A stretch of DNA of 64,000 nucleotides from Ruania halotolerans. Its GTDB lineage: Bacteria; Actinomycetota; Actinomycetes; Actinomycetales; Beutenbergiaceae. Both the position numbers and the translations under genes were made by a program. Each line of letters starts with the position of its first letter. The first letter of the stretch is position 1. The notes below the pieces were generated by a model. It searched no databases, was not told the origin of the DNA, and worked only from the letters and a program-made list of their open reading frames with translations. This document shows, piece after piece, positions 45,901-55,214 of this stretch. The stretch covers positions 2,243,380 through 2,307,379 of the forward strand of contig NZ_CP088017.1 in NCBI RefSeq assembly GCF_021049285.1, given 5' to 3'.

Positions 45901-47745
45901 ATGTCCCAATCCGTACAGATGCCCGCCCTCGGCGAGAGCGTCACCGAAGGTACTGTGACGCGCTGGCTCAAGGCCGTGGGAGACACGGTCGAGGTGGACG
46001 AACCTTTACTCGAGGTCTCCACCGACAAGGTTGACACCGAGATTCCGTCCCCGGTTGCTGGGGTGCTCGAGAAGATCCTCGTTGAGGAGGATGAGACTGT
46101 CGAAGTGGGGGCAGATCTGGCCGTTGTCGGCTCAGGTGAGGGCGCATCCGCTGACGATGAGCCCGCCCAGGAGGAGTCGGCTCCCGCCGATGAGGACACC
46201 TCCGAGGCTGCGCCGACGGCTGAGGAGAGCGCCGACAGTGCGCCATCGACTGACGAGGCCTCCGAAAGTGCGCCGTCTACCGACGAGGCTCCCGCTGCTG
46301 AGCCGGAGCCAGAGGCGGACGCCCCGGCCCAGAGTGAGGACTCGGGATCGGGCGAGCGGACCGCCGTTACCCTGCCCGCCCTCGGCGAGAGCGTCACCGA
46401 AGGGACAGTCACCCAGTGGTTGAAGTCCGTCGGTGACACGGTCGAGGTCGATGAGCCGCTGCTCGAAGTCTCCACTGACAAGGTCGACACCGAGGTGCCT
46501 TCGCCAGTTGCCGGCACAGTGCTCGAAATCCTCGTCGGCGAAGACGAGACCGTCGAGGTTGGCGGAACACTCGCCTACGTCGGCGCCGCAGATGGCGCGT
46601 CGGCTCCTGCGGACGCCCCCGCCAAGGAGGCTCCGGCCGAGCAGGAATCAGAACCGGCAACCGAGCCGGAAACCACGCCCGCACCTGAGCCCGAGCCCGA
46701 ACCTGAGGCTAAGGCCGCGACCGAACCAGAGCCCGAAGCCAAGCCAGCGGCCAAGTCCGAGCCCGAAGCCACTCCGAAGGATCCGGAGCCGGCTGCCACG
46801 GACTCGAGCGGATCCGACACGCCGTATGTCACCCCGCTGGTTCGCAAACTCGCCGCAGACAAGGGCGTGGACCTGGCCGAGCTCACCGGCACCGGCGTGG
46901 GAGGACGCGTCCGCAAACAGGATGTCCTGGATGCCGCAGAAAAGGCGGCCGCACCTGCACCCGCTGCGGAATCTGCACCGGCCGCTGCCCCATCGACGGC
47001 TGCACCCAAGCAACCGGACGTCTCGCCGCTACGCGGCACCACCGAGAAGATGTCCCGACTGCGCAAGATCGTCGCGCAGCGGATGGTGGAGTCGTTGCAG
47101 ACCTCGGCGCAGCTGACCACGGTCGTGGAGGTCGACGTCACGAAGGTGGCGCGGTTGCGTGCCAGGGCCAAGTCCGAATTCCAGGCACGGGAAGGCGTCA
47201 AGCTCACCTTCCTGCCCTTCTTCACCCTGGCTGCGACAGAGGCGCTCAAGCAGTTCCCGAAGCTGAACGCGAGCATTGACGGGGACGAGGTGGTCTACCA
47301 CGGCAGCGAGAACGTCGGGATCGCCGTGGACACCGAGCGCGGCCTGGTGGTGCCGGTGATCAAGGAGGCTGGCGACCTGAACATCGCGGGCATCGCCCGC
47401 AAGATCGCCGATCTGGCCTCCCGGACCCGCGACAACAAGGCGACTCCGGATGAGCTCGGTGGCGGCACGTTCACCATCACCAACACCGGCTCCGGTGGCG
47501 CGCTGTTCGACACTCCGATCCTGCTCCAGCCGCAGGTCGGGATCCTCGGGGTCGGCACCATTGTGAAGCGGCCGGTCGTCGTCACCGACGCAGACGGTGG
47601 CGAAGTGATCGCGGTACGTTCGATGGTCTACCTGGCCCTGTCCTACGACCACCGACTGGTGGACGGCGCGGACGCCGCCCGGTTCCTCACGGCGATGAAG
47701 AACCGGCTCGAAGAGGGCGAGTTCGAGGCCGCGCTCGGTCTCTGA
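45901..47745 (+). CDS. sucB: 2-oxoacid dehydrogenase dihydrolipoyl acyltransferase (E2), two lipoyl domains
   Basis: 614 aa. Lipoyl domain 1 (about 1-78) and 2 (about 153-229) carry near-identical lipoylation sites, K43 and K194 in [10 protein letters not shown]. Linkers are Glu/Ala/Pro-rich. A peripheral subunit-binding domain (about 300-335, [15 protein letters not shown]) and the catalytic domain (from about 375) follow, with [15 protein letters not shown] holding the catalytic His and Asp. The Mtb counterpart DlaT (Rv2215) serves both pyruvate dehydrogenase and peroxynitrite reductase, so the annotation as 2-oxoglutarate-specific would be unsafe. GGAG precedes ATG 45901. Confidence 0.93.
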   Translation: MSQSVQMPALGESVTEGTVTRWLKAVGDTVEVDEPLLEVSTDKVDTEIPSPVAGVLEKILVEEDETVEVGADLAVVGSGEGASADDEPAQEESAPADEDTSEAAPTAEESADSAPSTDEASESAPSTDEAPAAEPEPEADAPAQSEDSGSGERTAVTLPALGESVTEGTVTQWLKSVGDTVEVDEPLLEVSTDKVDTEVPSPVAGTVLEILVGEDETVEVGGTLAYVGAADGASAPADAPAKEAPAEQESEPATEPETTPAPEPEPEPEAKAATEPEPEAKPAAKSEPEATPKDPEPAATDSSGSDTPYVTPLVRKLAADKGVDLAELTGTGVGGRVRKQDVLDAAEKAAAPAPAAESAPAAAPSTAAPKQPDVSPLRGTTEKMSRLRKIVAQRMVESLQTSAQLTTVVEVDVTKVARLRARAKSEFQAREGVKLTFLPFFTLAATEALKQFPKLNASIDGDEVVYHGSENVGIAVDTERGLVVPVIKEAGDLNIAGIARKIADLASRTRDNKATPDELGGGTFTITNTGSGGALFDTPILLQPQVGILGVGTIVKRPVVVTDADGGEVIAVRSMVYLALSYDHRLVDGADAARFLTAMKNRLEEGEFEAALGL

Positions 47746-47783
47746 CCTCACCCAGCGGGGCCAGTGCCCTGCTAGGCACCGCT

Positions 47784-47825
47784 GATCAGGGTGCCCGCGG
47801 CTTTCGAGCCGCGGGTACCCTGATC
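47784..47825 (+). terminator. Hairpin terminator after the E2 gene
   Basis: 19-bp stem (47784-47802 with 47807-47825), one G-T wobble, TTCG tetraloop. It lies 38 bp past the E2 stop and just before the ribosome-binding site of the epimerase gene, so it must either end the E2 transcript or attenuate read-through. Confidence 0.75.
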
Positions 47826-47849
47826 GGTATTCGACCGCAGGAGGTTGGC

Positions 47850-48746
47850 GTGGCTGTCGTCGTGATCGCAGGATCGTCCGGATTTCTCGGTAGCGCGCTG
47901 ACCGAACTGCTGAGCGCCGATGGCCATGAGGTACGGCGGCTGGTGCGGCGCCCAGCCCGCGCGCAATCGGAGATCTCCTGGGATCCGTCCACCGGTCATC
48001 TCCCGGATGAGGCTTTGACTGGAGCCTCGGCAGTGGTCAACTTCGCTGGTGTGGGCGTCGGTGATCGGCGGTGGTCGCCCACACGACGGCAGGCCATCCT
48101 CACCTCCCGGGTTGCTCCGACGACGCTGCTGGCCACGCGGATCGCTGCCACCGGCCGGACCGATCTCAGCCTGGTGAACGCCTCGGCCGTGGGGTTCTAC
48201 GGCGACCGCGGCGAGGAACAGATCGACGAAGGATCGACAGCAGGGGCCTCCTTCTTGGCGACCGTCTGCCAGGCGTGGGAGGCGGCCGCCGATCCTGCGC
48301 GTGCGGCGGGTGCCCGCGTGGTGCACCTACGCACCGGCATCGTCCTGGACGCCAAAGGTGGCGCGCTCACGCGGATGCTGCCGCTGCTGAAACTCGGCCT
48401 TGCGGGCCCGCTCGGTGATGGCGGCCAATGGTGGCCGTGGATCACCCGGGAGGATGTGCTGAAGGCGATCGAGCACCTGCTGCTGCGGTCGACTCTGCAC
48501 GGACCGGTGAACCTCACCGCCCCGCACCCGGAGCGCAATCGAGACGTGATGACCGCCCTGGCCTCCGCCGTCGGCAGGCCTGCCGTGCTCCCGGTGCCCG
48601 CGTTCGCTCTTCGTCTCGCGCTCGGCGGGTTCGCCGGCGAACTGCTCGCCTCGCAGCGGGTGATCCCGTCCGCACTTCTCGGCGACGGCTTCACCTTCAC
48701 GTGGCCAGAACTCGATCGTGCTGCGAAGCACCTCCTCGGTGACTGA
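47850..48746 (+). CDS. TIGR01777-family epimerase / SDR protein
   Basis: 298 aa extended-SDR nucleotide-sugar-epimerase-like protein. NAD(P) loop IAGSSGFLGSAL; LVNASAVGFYGDRG holds the catalytic Tyr region; HLRTGIVLDAKGGAL and GDGGQWWPWI are family signatures; a C-terminal DUF1731-type segment reads QRVIPSALLGDGFTFTWPEL. The Escherichia relative YfcH has no assigned substrate. GTG 47850 follows AGGAGG at 6 nt. It corresponds to Mtb Rv2216, between dlaT and lipB. Confidence 0.88.
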   Translation: MAVVVIAGSSGFLGSALTELLSADGHEVRRLVRRPARAQSEISWDPSTGHLPDEALTGASAVVNFAGVGVGDRRWSPTRRQAILTSRVAPTTLLATRIAATGRTDLSLVNASAVGFYGDRGEEQIDEGSTAGASFLATVCQAWEAAADPARAAGARVVHLRTGIVLDAKGGALTRMLPLLKLGLAGPLGDGGQWWPWITREDVLKAIEHLLLRSTLHGPVNLTAPHPERNRDVMTALASAVGRPAVLPVPAFALRLALGGFAGELLASQRVIPSALLGDGFTFTWPELDRAAKHLLGD

Positions 48747-48802
48747 CCGCCGGCTGTCGCCCTGAGGTCTGCCGGCAGCGACCGGGCGTCGCGGAACAGT
48801 CC

Positions 48803-50188
48803 CTAGCAGGCAGCGACGTCCGCCACTCGCCACTCGCCCACGTGCCTGCTCAACGAGAGCTCTGTGCATCTGCCGCGTTGTGCCGGCACCGAACGCACGG
48901 CACCGGTGGGGTCGATCCGCTCGTGCGCAGTTTGCGTGATCACGGCGCGCACCTGCGATGCGGTGCCGTTGACCTCCAGGACCTCCACCTCGCTCACCTC
49001 ACTGGCGAGTCCCGCCACCCGCTCCCCCGCCTGCTGCAACGACTCCAGCACGGCCGCATCGCGCTCGGCAGCCGGAGAACCAGGTACTGTCACCGTCGCC
49101 AGCAATTCGCTGTCACCGGAGACCAACGCCTCGTCGCGGATCGCAGTCAATTCCACGACCCGAGAGTCCCTGACCGCATCCGTGCCTGATCCGGCCGTTC
49201 GAGGCAGAAGGCGCGATGGCCCTGCAGGCGCGTCCATACCCGCCCCCGAACCCAGCACTGCGCTCAGCACAACCACGGCTACCCCACCGAAAGCCGCCAC
49301 CCAGGCCCTCGGTCGGCTGCGCCGGTGCCGTCCTCGCCGCCGCTGCCGCCGCGCGGGAACGGTGGTGGTCGATGCTCGCGCCGCGTGCTCCCGCAACGTC
49401 GCCGCTGCCAGAGTGTCAGCATCCGCCGGCGCGATCGCTGCCCGCTGGTCCGCGAGTGCGTAAGCGGCAGCCGCGGCGCTCGGCCGGCGCGCCGGGTCCT
49501 GGTCGAGCAGATCCTTCAGCTCCGACCGGACGTCGCTGCGCTCCCCGGGTGCGGCCGCCCAGATCGCCGTGGTCGCGATCGAGTACACATCGGCTGGAGC
49601 ACCCGGCGCCGCCCCGCACCGCACCTCAGGTGCTGCAAATCCGGGCGTGCCACGTTCACGTCCCGGAATGCCCAGCAGGTCCACCAGTACGGGTCGAAGC
49701 TTCGCCCCCTGCGATCTCGGCGCCGATCCGGTGTGCGCACGTGACCCGGCGCCCTCCGTGTCATCGTCGGGCACGAGCACGACGTTCGCCGGCGCCACAT
49801 CGGCATGCACGATCCCCGCTTCATGGAGATGCGTCACACCGTCCAGCATTGCGCGTGCAAGTGCCAGGCACTCCGGGGCCGAGAGGCCACGGCGCGCTGT
49901 GTGCATCGTGGCAAGCGTCGGGCCTTCGACCATGGCAGAGACGAGCGCGATCTGCCCGCCCGGCAGTTCACGCCGCTCCCGCAACGGTGCCAAGGCAGGG
50001 TGCGAAAGGCCGCGGAGCGCACCATATCGGCGCACCAGCACCTCTCGTTCGGTCGTGGACTCAGGGCGGACGGTACGGATCGCCACGCGTTCACCGCCCG
50101 GGGTCTCGGCCGTCCAGACGGCGCTGCCCCCACCCACCCCCGCGACTCCGATCACGCGGTAGCCCGGCAGTCGTGGTTGATCGGTCAT
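48803..50188 (-). CDS. Membrane-anchored Ser/Thr kinase-like protein, probably a pseudokinase
   Basis: About 461 aa. Kinase-like fold in residues 10-250, with a Gly-rich loop GVGGGSAVW, the HRD equivalent IVHADVAPANVVLV (D130, N135) and an APE equivalent FAAPEV. The ATP-anchoring Lys of VAIK is Arg38 (VAIR) and DFG reads DLLG (D170). An Arg-rich stretch (RRQRRRGRHRR) precedes one transmembrane helix (about 306-325), and a 130-residue extracellular part follows with two cysteines (RCTEL, final AAC). The lost Lys suggests reduced or no catalysis. A GTG at 50203 is an alternative start. Convergent with the epimerase gene, divergent from lipB. Confidence 0.72.
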   Translation of the reverse strand: MTDQPRLPGYRVIGVAGVGGGSAVWTAETPGGERVAIRTVRPESTTEREVLVRRYGALRGLSHPALAPLRERRELPGGQIALVSAMVEGPTLATMHTARRGLSAPECLALARAMLDGVTHLHEAGIVHADVAPANVVLVPDDDTEGAGSRAHTGSAPRSQGAKLRPVLVDLLGIPGRERGTPGFAAPEVRCGAAPGAPADVYSIATTAIWAAAPGERSDVRSELKDLLDQDPARRPSAAAAAYALADQRAAIAPADADTLAAATLREHAARASTTTVPARRQRRRGRHRRSRPRAWVAAFGGVAVVVLSAVLGSGAGMDAPAGPSRLLPRTAGSGTDAVRDSRVVELTAIRDEALVSGDSELLATVTVPGSPAAERDAAVLESLQQAGERVAGLASEVSEVEVLEVNGTASQVRAVITQTAHERIDPTGAVRSVPAQRGRCTELSLSRHVGEWRVADVAAC

Positions 50189-50298
50189 GAAGCTAGCCAA
50201 CACCCACCGCGCTGATGCGTGCAGGCCCTATCCACAGGCGAGGTTCCCGAGGGGTGGACGGGCTGTTCTGCCCGCGCCCGCGCCACGCCGTCAGCGCC

Positions 50299-50304
50299 TA
50301 CAGT
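50299..50304 (+). promoter_or_regulatory. -10 box TACAGT, leaderless start of lipB
   Basis: TACAGT ends 6 nt before ATG 50311. Confidence 0.6.
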
Positions 50305-50310
50305 GGCGGG

Positions 50311-51012
50311 ATGAGGACTCAGCGCTGGGATCTCGGGCATGGCCTGATCCCCTATGTCCGCGCGTGGGACCACCAGCGCCACGTGCATAGCCAGGTCGCC
50401 GAGGGTGGCGAGGACACCCTGATCCTGCTCGAGCACGAGTCCGTCTACACAGCCGGCAAGCGCACCGCTTCATGGGACCGGCCCACCGATGGCACCCCGG
50501 TGATCGATGTGGACCGAGGTGGACGGATCACCTGGCACGGGCCTGGGCAGCTCATTGCCTACCCCATCCTCCGGTTGACCGAACCAGTGGACGTCCTCGC
50601 CTACGTCCGCGCGCTGGAACAGGCCGTCATCGATGCAGTGGCCGAGTTCGGCGTGCGGGCCGAACGGGTCGAGGGTCGTTCGGGTGCGTGGGTCCGCGGT
50701 GACGAGGATCGCAAGGTGGCGGCGATCGGGGTCCGGGTGGCTCGTGGAGTGACCATGCACGGCGTGGCCATCAATGTCTGTCCGGATCTGCAGGCATTCG
50801 GCACCATCGTCCCGTGCGGAATCAGCGATGCCGGTGTGACGTCACTCACCGAACTCACCGGACGTGAGGTAAGCGTGCTCGACTGTGCCGCCCGGTTCGA
50901 ACCGCATCTGCGGCGCACACTCGCGCCATTGCGGCGCTCGGAGGATCTCCTGGAGCCCCGGGGGGTTGACCATCGGGACACCACGCCGCACACGCCCCAG
51001 GTCATAGGCTGA
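50311..51012 (+). CDS. lipB: Lipoyl(octanoyl) transferase
   Basis: 233 aa. Moves octanoyl from acyl carrier protein to lipoyl domains of E2 and related proteins. Signature [18 protein letters not shown], catalytic Lys in [10 protein letters not shown] and catalytic Cys in [13 protein letters not shown] 50311 is set by the leaderless promoter; a longer frame has no coding support. lipA follows 34 bp later. Substrate protein is encoded nearby (45901). Confidence 0.93.
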   Translation: MRTQRWDLGHGLIPYVRAWDHQRHVHSQVAEGGEDTLILLEHESVYTAGKRTASWDRPTDGTPVIDVDRGGRITWHGPGQLIAYPILRLTEPVDVLAYVRALEQAVIDAVAEFGVRAERVEGRSGAWVRGDEDRKVAAIGVRVARGVTMHGVAINVCPDLQAFGTIVPCGISDAGVTSLTELTGREVSVLDCAARFEPHLRRTLAPLRRSEDLLEPRGVDHRDTTPHTPQVIG

Positions 51013-51046
51013 CTCGAGCCAGCAACTCAAGCGAAGGGAGTCTCGG

Positions 51047-52048
51047 GTGGCCATCGCTCCCGAGGGACGACGGATGCTTCGCGTGGAAGCGCGCAACGCG
51101 GCCGTCCCGATCGAGAAGAAGCCGTCGTGGATCAAGACGCGAGCCACGATGGGCCCGGAGTACACCGAGCTGCAGTCGTTGGTACGCCGCGAGAAGCTCA
51201 ACACAGTCTGCGAGGAGGCGGGCTGTCCGAACATCTTCGAATGCTGGGAGGATCGCGAGGCGACCTTCCTGATCGGCGGCGACCAATGCACGCGGCGCTG
51301 TGACTTCTGCCAGATCGACACGGGCAAACCGGCTGCCTTCGACGCCGACGAGCCGCGCCGCGTCGCTGCCTCAGTCCAGGCGATGGGCCTGCGCTACTCC
51401 ACCGTGACGGGCGTGGCCCGGGATGACCTTCCTGACGGCGGTGCCTGGTTGTACGCCGAGACGGTGCGTCAGATCCATCAGGTGAACCCCGGCACCGGGG
51501 TGGAGCTGCTGATTCCGGATTTCAATGCGGACGCGGCACAGCTCGCCGAGGTCTTCTCCTCCCGCCCGGAGGTGCTGGCCCACAACCTGGAGACGGTGCC
51601 ACGAATCTTCAAGCGGATCCGCCCCGGCTTCCGCTACGACCGCTCGCTCTCCGTCCTCACTGCCGCGCGCCGGGACGGGCTGGTGACCAAGTCGAACCTG
51701 ATCCTGGGCATGGGCGAGACCATCGAGGAGGCCGCGGACGCGCTGCGCGACCTGCACGAGGCCGGCTGCGACCTCGTCACCATCACGCAATACCTGCGTC
51801 CCTCTCCCCGGCACCATCCGGTGGACCGGTGGGTGCGACCGGAAGAGTTCGTGGAACTTTCCGACGAAGCAGAGCGCATCGGGTTCGCGGGTGTCATGGC
51901 AGGTCCGTTGGTCCGCTCCTCCTATCGGGCCGGCCGACTGTGGGCGCAGGCGATGTCCCGCCGGGGCGAGCAGATCCCGGACTCACTGGCGCACCTCACG
52001 CAGCCCGGGAGTGCCCGGCAGGAGGCGGCTTCCCTACTGCGTCGGTGA
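51047..52048 (+). CDS. lipA: Lipoyl synthase (radical SAM)
   Basis: 333 aa. Inserts two sulfurs into octanoyl groups. Auxiliary cluster [12 protein letters not shown], radical SAM cluster CTRRCDFC, and the C-terminal RSSYRAG motif whose Ser ligates the auxiliary cluster. All ligands are present. GTG 51047 follows AAGGGAG. Part of lipB-lipA. Confidence 0.96.
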   Translation: MAIAPEGRRMLRVEARNAAVPIEKKPSWIKTRATMGPEYTELQSLVRREKLNTVCEEAGCPNIFECWEDREATFLIGGDQCTRRCDFCQIDTGKPAAFDADEPRRVAASVQAMGLRYSTVTGVARDDLPDGGAWLYAETVRQIHQVNPGTGVELLIPDFNADAAQLAEVFSSRPEVLAHNLETVPRIFKRIRPGFRYDRSLSVLTAARRDGLVTKSNLILGMGETIEEAADALRDLHEAGCDLVTITQYLRPSPRHHPVDRWVRPEEFVELSDEAERIGFAGVMAGPLVRSSYRAGRLWAQAMSRRGEQIPDSLAHLTQPGSARQEAASLLRR

Positions 52049-52123
52049 CGCCGGACGCACGCGCCCGCTCACGCGTGCGGCGTGAGGTGAGTGGGCGCCG
52101 TCGGGAATGCTCGGACTGACCGG

Positions 52124-52129
52124 TAGGCT
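52124..52129 (+). promoter_or_regulatory. -10 box TAGGCT upstream of DUF4191 gene
   Basis: TAGGCT ends 10 nt before ATG 52140, giving a leader of about three nucleotides. Confidence 0.5.
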
Positions 52130-52139
52130 GGGCGCCATC

Positions 52140-52856
52140 ATGGCGAAGAACACCTCCCCCGACGCGGACACGACATCCAAGCCCAAGAAGAAGCGCTGGT
52201 ACCACCAGATCTGGGAAGTCTTCCAGATGGTCCGCAAGGCGCAGCCGAGCATCGTGGCGTGGTTGCTACTGGTGTTCCTCGGCGTGGTCGGGATCGGTGT
52301 GGCCCTCGGGTTCGTCTTCGACCAGGTGCTGTACTTCACCTTCCTCGCCGTTCCGTTCGGCGCCTTGGCGGCCATGTTCCTGCTCGCCCGGCGCGCGGAG
52401 ACGGTGGCCTACCAGCGCATCGAAGGTGAACCGGGTGCTGTGTCGGCGGCGCTGGGCACGATCCGTCGAGGGTGGAACATCTCGGATGAACCGGTCGCCG
52501 TTGATCCCCGCACGCAGGACATGGTGTTCCGTGCCGTGGGCCGTCCCGGTGTGGTGCTGATCTCCGAAGGGCCCGCCCATCGGGTACCAAAACTCCTCGA
52601 GGGTGAGCGCAAACGCGTGGCGCGAGTCATCCCGAATGTGCCGATCACGCTGCTGCAGTGCGGAGATGACGATGGCCAGGTCAAACTCGCCAAGATCGCC
52701 GGCGCTGTGAAGCGGCAGAAGAACGTGCTCACCCGCAACGAGGTGGCCGAGGTGTCCAAGCGGCTGCGAGCCCTTCGCTCGAACGCCTTGCCGATTCCCA
52801 AGGGTGTGGATCCGCGGCGTGCTCGCCCGGACCGCAAGGGAATGCGCGGGCGCTGA
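52140..52856 (+). CDS. DUF4191 membrane protein
   Basis: 238 aa. Lys-rich N-terminus (KPKKKRWYHQIWEVFQM), two transmembrane helices (about 38-60 and 62-83), then a cytoplasmic domain with RRAETVAYQRIEGEPGAVSA, VGRPGVVLISEGPAHRVPKL and GAVKRQKNVLTRNEV. This is the actinobacterial DUF4191 family (Mtb Rv2219), typically next to lipA. Function is unknown. Confidence 0.85.
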   Translation: MAKNTSPDADTTSKPKKKRWYHQIWEVFQMVRKAQPSIVAWLLLVFLGVVGIGVALGFVFDQVLYFTFLAVPFGALAAMFLLARRAETVAYQRIEGEPGAVSAALGTIRRGWNISDEPVAVDPRTQDMVFRAVGRPGVVLISEGPAHRVPKLLEGERKRVARVIPNVPITLLQCGDDDGQVKLAKIAGAVKRQKNVLTRNEVAEVSKRLRALRSNALPIPKGVDPRRARPDRKGMRGR

Positions 52857-52872
52857 CGGGTTGCTCGCCGCT

Positions 52873-52891
52873 CGCTCGCCCCGGGCGAGCG
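52873..52891. terminator. Short hairpin between DUF4191 and RDD genes
   Basis: CGCTCGCC and GGCGAGCG arms (8 bp) with a 3-nt loop between two convergent stops. Short, so only a candidate. Confidence 0.4.
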
Positions 52892-52901
52892 CTGCGCGAA
52901 C

Positions 52902-53267
52902 TCAGCGTCGCTGAATTCGAGTGCCCGCGGCTCGGTCGTGCGCCCCACGCCCCTCCGGGTCGGTCACGACGGCCGGGATCACCAGGCAGACCAGCAGTGT
53001 GCGCACTAGCGCACGCAACGGACCAGGAAGGCCGCCAGTGTCGGTCCGGACTGCGAGTCCGAGGAGGCGGTGCCCGATCGTGCTGCCGGCTGTTCCCACC
53101 AGGAGCACGGTCATCGCCGCGAAGACGCCCAGCGTGGCCATCGGATCGAAGGCGAAGAATCCCGCGCTGATGGCCGAGGCGACCGCCCAGTCGACCGCGA
53201 GTGCCAGGATTCGGCGGCCCCATCCCGCAGTCCCGTTCTGCGGGGCGGGCCCGGTGGTGGCGTTCAC
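52902..53267 (-). CDS. RDD-family membrane protein
   Basis: 121 aa. The RDD signature is seen as GWGRRILALAVDWAVASAIS (Arg, Asp) with helices at about 23-45, 48-68 and 88-105, and TIGHRLLGLAVR in the middle. Small actinobacterial RDD proteins sit beside glnA (Mtb Rv2219A). Some RDD proteins are linked to osmotic or Na+ stress; the role here is unknown. GTG 53267 has TAGGCT 6 nt upstream. Divergent from glnA. Confidence 0.83.
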   Translation of the reverse strand: MNATTGPAPQNGTAGWGRRILALAVDWAVASAISAGFFAFDPMATLGVFAAMTVLLVGTAGSTIGHRLLGLAVRTDTGGLPGPLRALVRTLLVCLVIPAVVTDPEGRGAHDRAAGTRIQRR

Positions 53268-53273
53268 TCCGAC

Positions 53274-53279
53274 AGCCTA
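53274..53279 (-). promoter_or_regulatory. -10 box TAGGCT, leaderless start of the RDD gene
   Basis: TAGGCT on the minus strand ends 6 nt before GTG 53267. Confidence 0.65.
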
Positions 53280-53352
53280 CGGCGCACCGGACGCCCAGCC
53301 ATGCACCTCGTCCGTATGCAGGAATGGCCCGACGGCGGAACACCGGCACCGT

Positions 53353-53390
53353 TTAACATGGCCGACACATTACGGTCATGGTGGAGAAAC
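53353..53390 (+). promoter_or_regulatory. Tandem GlnR-type binding site upstream of glnA
   Basis: Reads TTAAC-N6-GACAC-N6-GTCAT-N6-GAAAC. It matches the actinobacterial GlnR pattern gTnAC-N6-GAAAC in two consecutive 22-bp units with exact spacing (17 of 20 fixed positions). It is centred about 80 bp before the glnA start. Confidence 0.7.
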
Positions 53391-53450
53391 GCTGTCCGCC
53401 TACCGTGAACACGTCTGGAAGACGCATGTCCCACCATCAAGGAGCCCTGG

Positions 53451-54875
53451 ATGTTCAGTAGTGCCGAGGAGGCCATCGCCTTCACCAAGGAGCAGGACGT
53501 CAAGTTCGTCGACGTACGGTTCTGCGACCTGCCGGGGGTGATGCAGCACTTCAACATCCCAGTCGAGGCCTTCAATGAGGACGCCTTCTCCGACGGCCTG
53601 ATGTTCGACGGTTCGTCGATCCGCGGGTTCCAGGCGATCCACGAGTCCGACATGAAGCTCATCCCGGACGTCACGAGTGCGTTCATCGACCCGTTCCGCA
53701 CGCAGAAGACCCTCGTGGTGAACTTCTCCATCGTGGACCCGTTCACCGACGAGCCCTACTCGCGTGACCCACGCAACATCGCCGCGAAGGCCGAGGCCTA
53801 CCTCGCCTCGACCGGCATTGCCGACACGGTGTACTTCGGCGCCGAGGCCGAGTTCTACATCTTCGACGACGTTCGATTCCAGACCGGTCCGGACTCGAGC
53901 TACTACTTCATCAACTCGAACGAGGCCGCGTGGAACACCGGCCGTGACGAGGAGGGTGGCAACCGCGGGTACAAGACCCGGTTCAAGGGCGGCTACTTCC
54001 CCGTCTCCCCCAACGATCAGATGGCTGACCTGCGCGACTCGATGGTCTCGGTCATGCAGCAGAACGGCCTCGAGGTCGAGCGGGCGCACCACGAGGTGGG
54101 CACCGCCGGTCAGCAGGAGATCAACTACCGGTTCAACACGCTGCGCGCTTCGGGCGATGACCTGATGAAGTTCAAGTACATCGTGAAGAACGTGGCGTGG
54201 GAAGCGGGCAAGTCGGCCACGTTCATGCCTAAGCCGATCTTCGGCGACAACGGTTCGGGGATGCACTCACACCAGTCGCTGTGGAAGAACGGCGAGCCGT
54301 TGTTCTACGACGAGCGTGGCTATGGTGGTCTGTCCGACATCGCTCGCTGGTACATCGGTGGTCTGCTGGCACACGCGCCGTCGTTGCTGGCCTTCACGAA
54401 CCCGTCCCTGAACTCCTTCCACCGTCTGGTGCCGGGATTCGAGGCCCCGGTGAACCTGGTGTACTCGGCTCGGAACCGCTCTGCCTGCATCCGGATCCCG
54501 GTCACCGGTACCTCACCGAAGGCCAAGCGGGTGGAGTTCCGGGTGCCGGACCCGTCCTCGAACCCGTACCTGGCGTTCTCGGCGATGCTGATGGCTGGTC
54601 TGGACGGGATCAAGAACCGCATCGAGCCGCCGGAGCCGGTGGACAAGGACCTGTACGAGCTCCCGCCTGAGGAGCACGCGCAGATCGCACAGGTGCCGGA
54701 CTCGTTGACCGGTGTGCTCGATGCACTCGCGGCCGATCACGACTACCTCACCGAGGGCGACGTGTTCACGCCCGACCTGATCGAGACCTGGATCGACTAC
54801 AAGCGCACCAACGAGGTTGACGCCGTGCGCCTGCGGCCGCACCCGCACGAGTTCGAGCTGTACTACGACCTGTGA
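53451..54875 (+). CDS. glnA: Glutamine synthetase, type I
   Basis: 474 aa. ATP-dependent condensation of ammonia and glutamate; dodecamer in the cytoplasm. Seen: [18 protein letters not shown] with metal-binding Glu, [24 protein letters not shown] (ammonia/ATP site), [11 protein letters not shown], and the adenylylation site Y402 in [10 protein letters not shown]. It is therefore the GlnE-regulated GSI-beta form, and glnE lies 6 kb downstream. ATG 53451 follows AAGGAG. GlnR-type boxes lie upstream, and the 3' end is duplicated as part of a 62-bp tandem repeat. Confidence 0.97.
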   Translation: MFSSAEEAIAFTKEQDVKFVDVRFCDLPGVMQHFNIPVEAFNEDAFSDGLMFDGSSIRGFQAIHESDMKLIPDVTSAFIDPFRTQKTLVVNFSIVDPFTDEPYSRDPRNIAAKAEAYLASTGIADTVYFGAEAEFYIFDDVRFQTGPDSSYYFINSNEAAWNTGRDEEGGNRGYKTRFKGGYFPVSPNDQMADLRDSMVSVMQQNGLEVERAHHEVGTAGQQEINYRFNTLRASGDDLMKFKYIVKNVAWEAGKSATFMPKPIFGDNGSGMHSHQSLWKNGEPLFYDERGYGGLSDIARWYIGGLLAHAPSLLAFTNPSLNSFHRLVPGFEAPVNLVYSARNRSACIRIPVTGTSPKAKRVEFRVPDPSSNPYLAFSAMLMAGLDGIKNRIEPPEPVDKDLYELPPEEHAQIAQVPDSLTGVLDALAADHDYLTEGDVFTPDLIETWIDYKRTNEVDAVRLRPHPHEFELYYDL

Positions 54876-55009
54876 GGAGTGAGCGGAGCTTGCGGAGCGA
54901 GCCCCGCCAACAGGTCGTCACCAACAGAGACCTGTGAGGAGTGAGCGGAGCTTGCGGCGCGAGCCCCGCCAACAGGTCGTCACCAACAGAGACCTGTGAG
55001 GAGTGAGCG
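54867..55009 (+). repeat. 62-bp tandem repeat (2.3 copies) starting inside the glnA stop region
   Basis: Copies begin at 54867 and 54929 and a partial one at 54991 (19 bp). The two full copies differ at one base. Each unit starts with GACCTGTGA, the last two glnA codons plus stop, and contains ACAGGTC, so each can fold with 7-bp arms. The third, partial copy runs straight into the terminator. Confidence 0.9.
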
Positions 55010-55043
55010 AAGGCCCCGGATCCCCTGCGGATCCGGGGCCTTC
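55009..55043 (+). terminator. Hairpin terminator of glnA
   Basis: Perfect 15-bp stem (55009-55023 with 55029-55043) and 5-nt loop, 134 bp past the stop because of the intervening repeats. Confidence 0.85.
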
Positions 55044-55112
55044 GTCGTCCCGTACCCGCCGCCAGACGGTATGAAATTTATTTTCGCCGTCACGCAATAA
55101 TCGCGATAACCC

Positions 55113-55141
55113 TTGACACCGGTCGACCACGCTCCTACGGT
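55113..55141 (+). promoter_or_regulatory. Strong sigma-70 promoter of the GH3 gene
   Basis: Perfect -35 TTGACA (55113-55118), 17-bp spacer, -10 TACGGT (55136-55141). The leader is about 67 nt. The spacer contains the palindrome GGTCGACC (55121-55128), and an AT-rich stretch (55070-55110), unusual for this DNA, lies just upstream. Confidence 0.75.
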
Positions 55142-55214
55142 CCTGGACAGGCGCACCGGGCGAGGACGCCCAACGGTCATCACACCGTCGCGCCGTCCGA
55201 CACAGGAGGTTCTC

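Noticed and set aside
55121-55128. DasR (dre) site in the GH3 promoter
   Set aside because: GGTCGACC lacks the central two bases of TGGTCTAGACCA, so half-site spacing is wrong; kept only as a generic palindrome.
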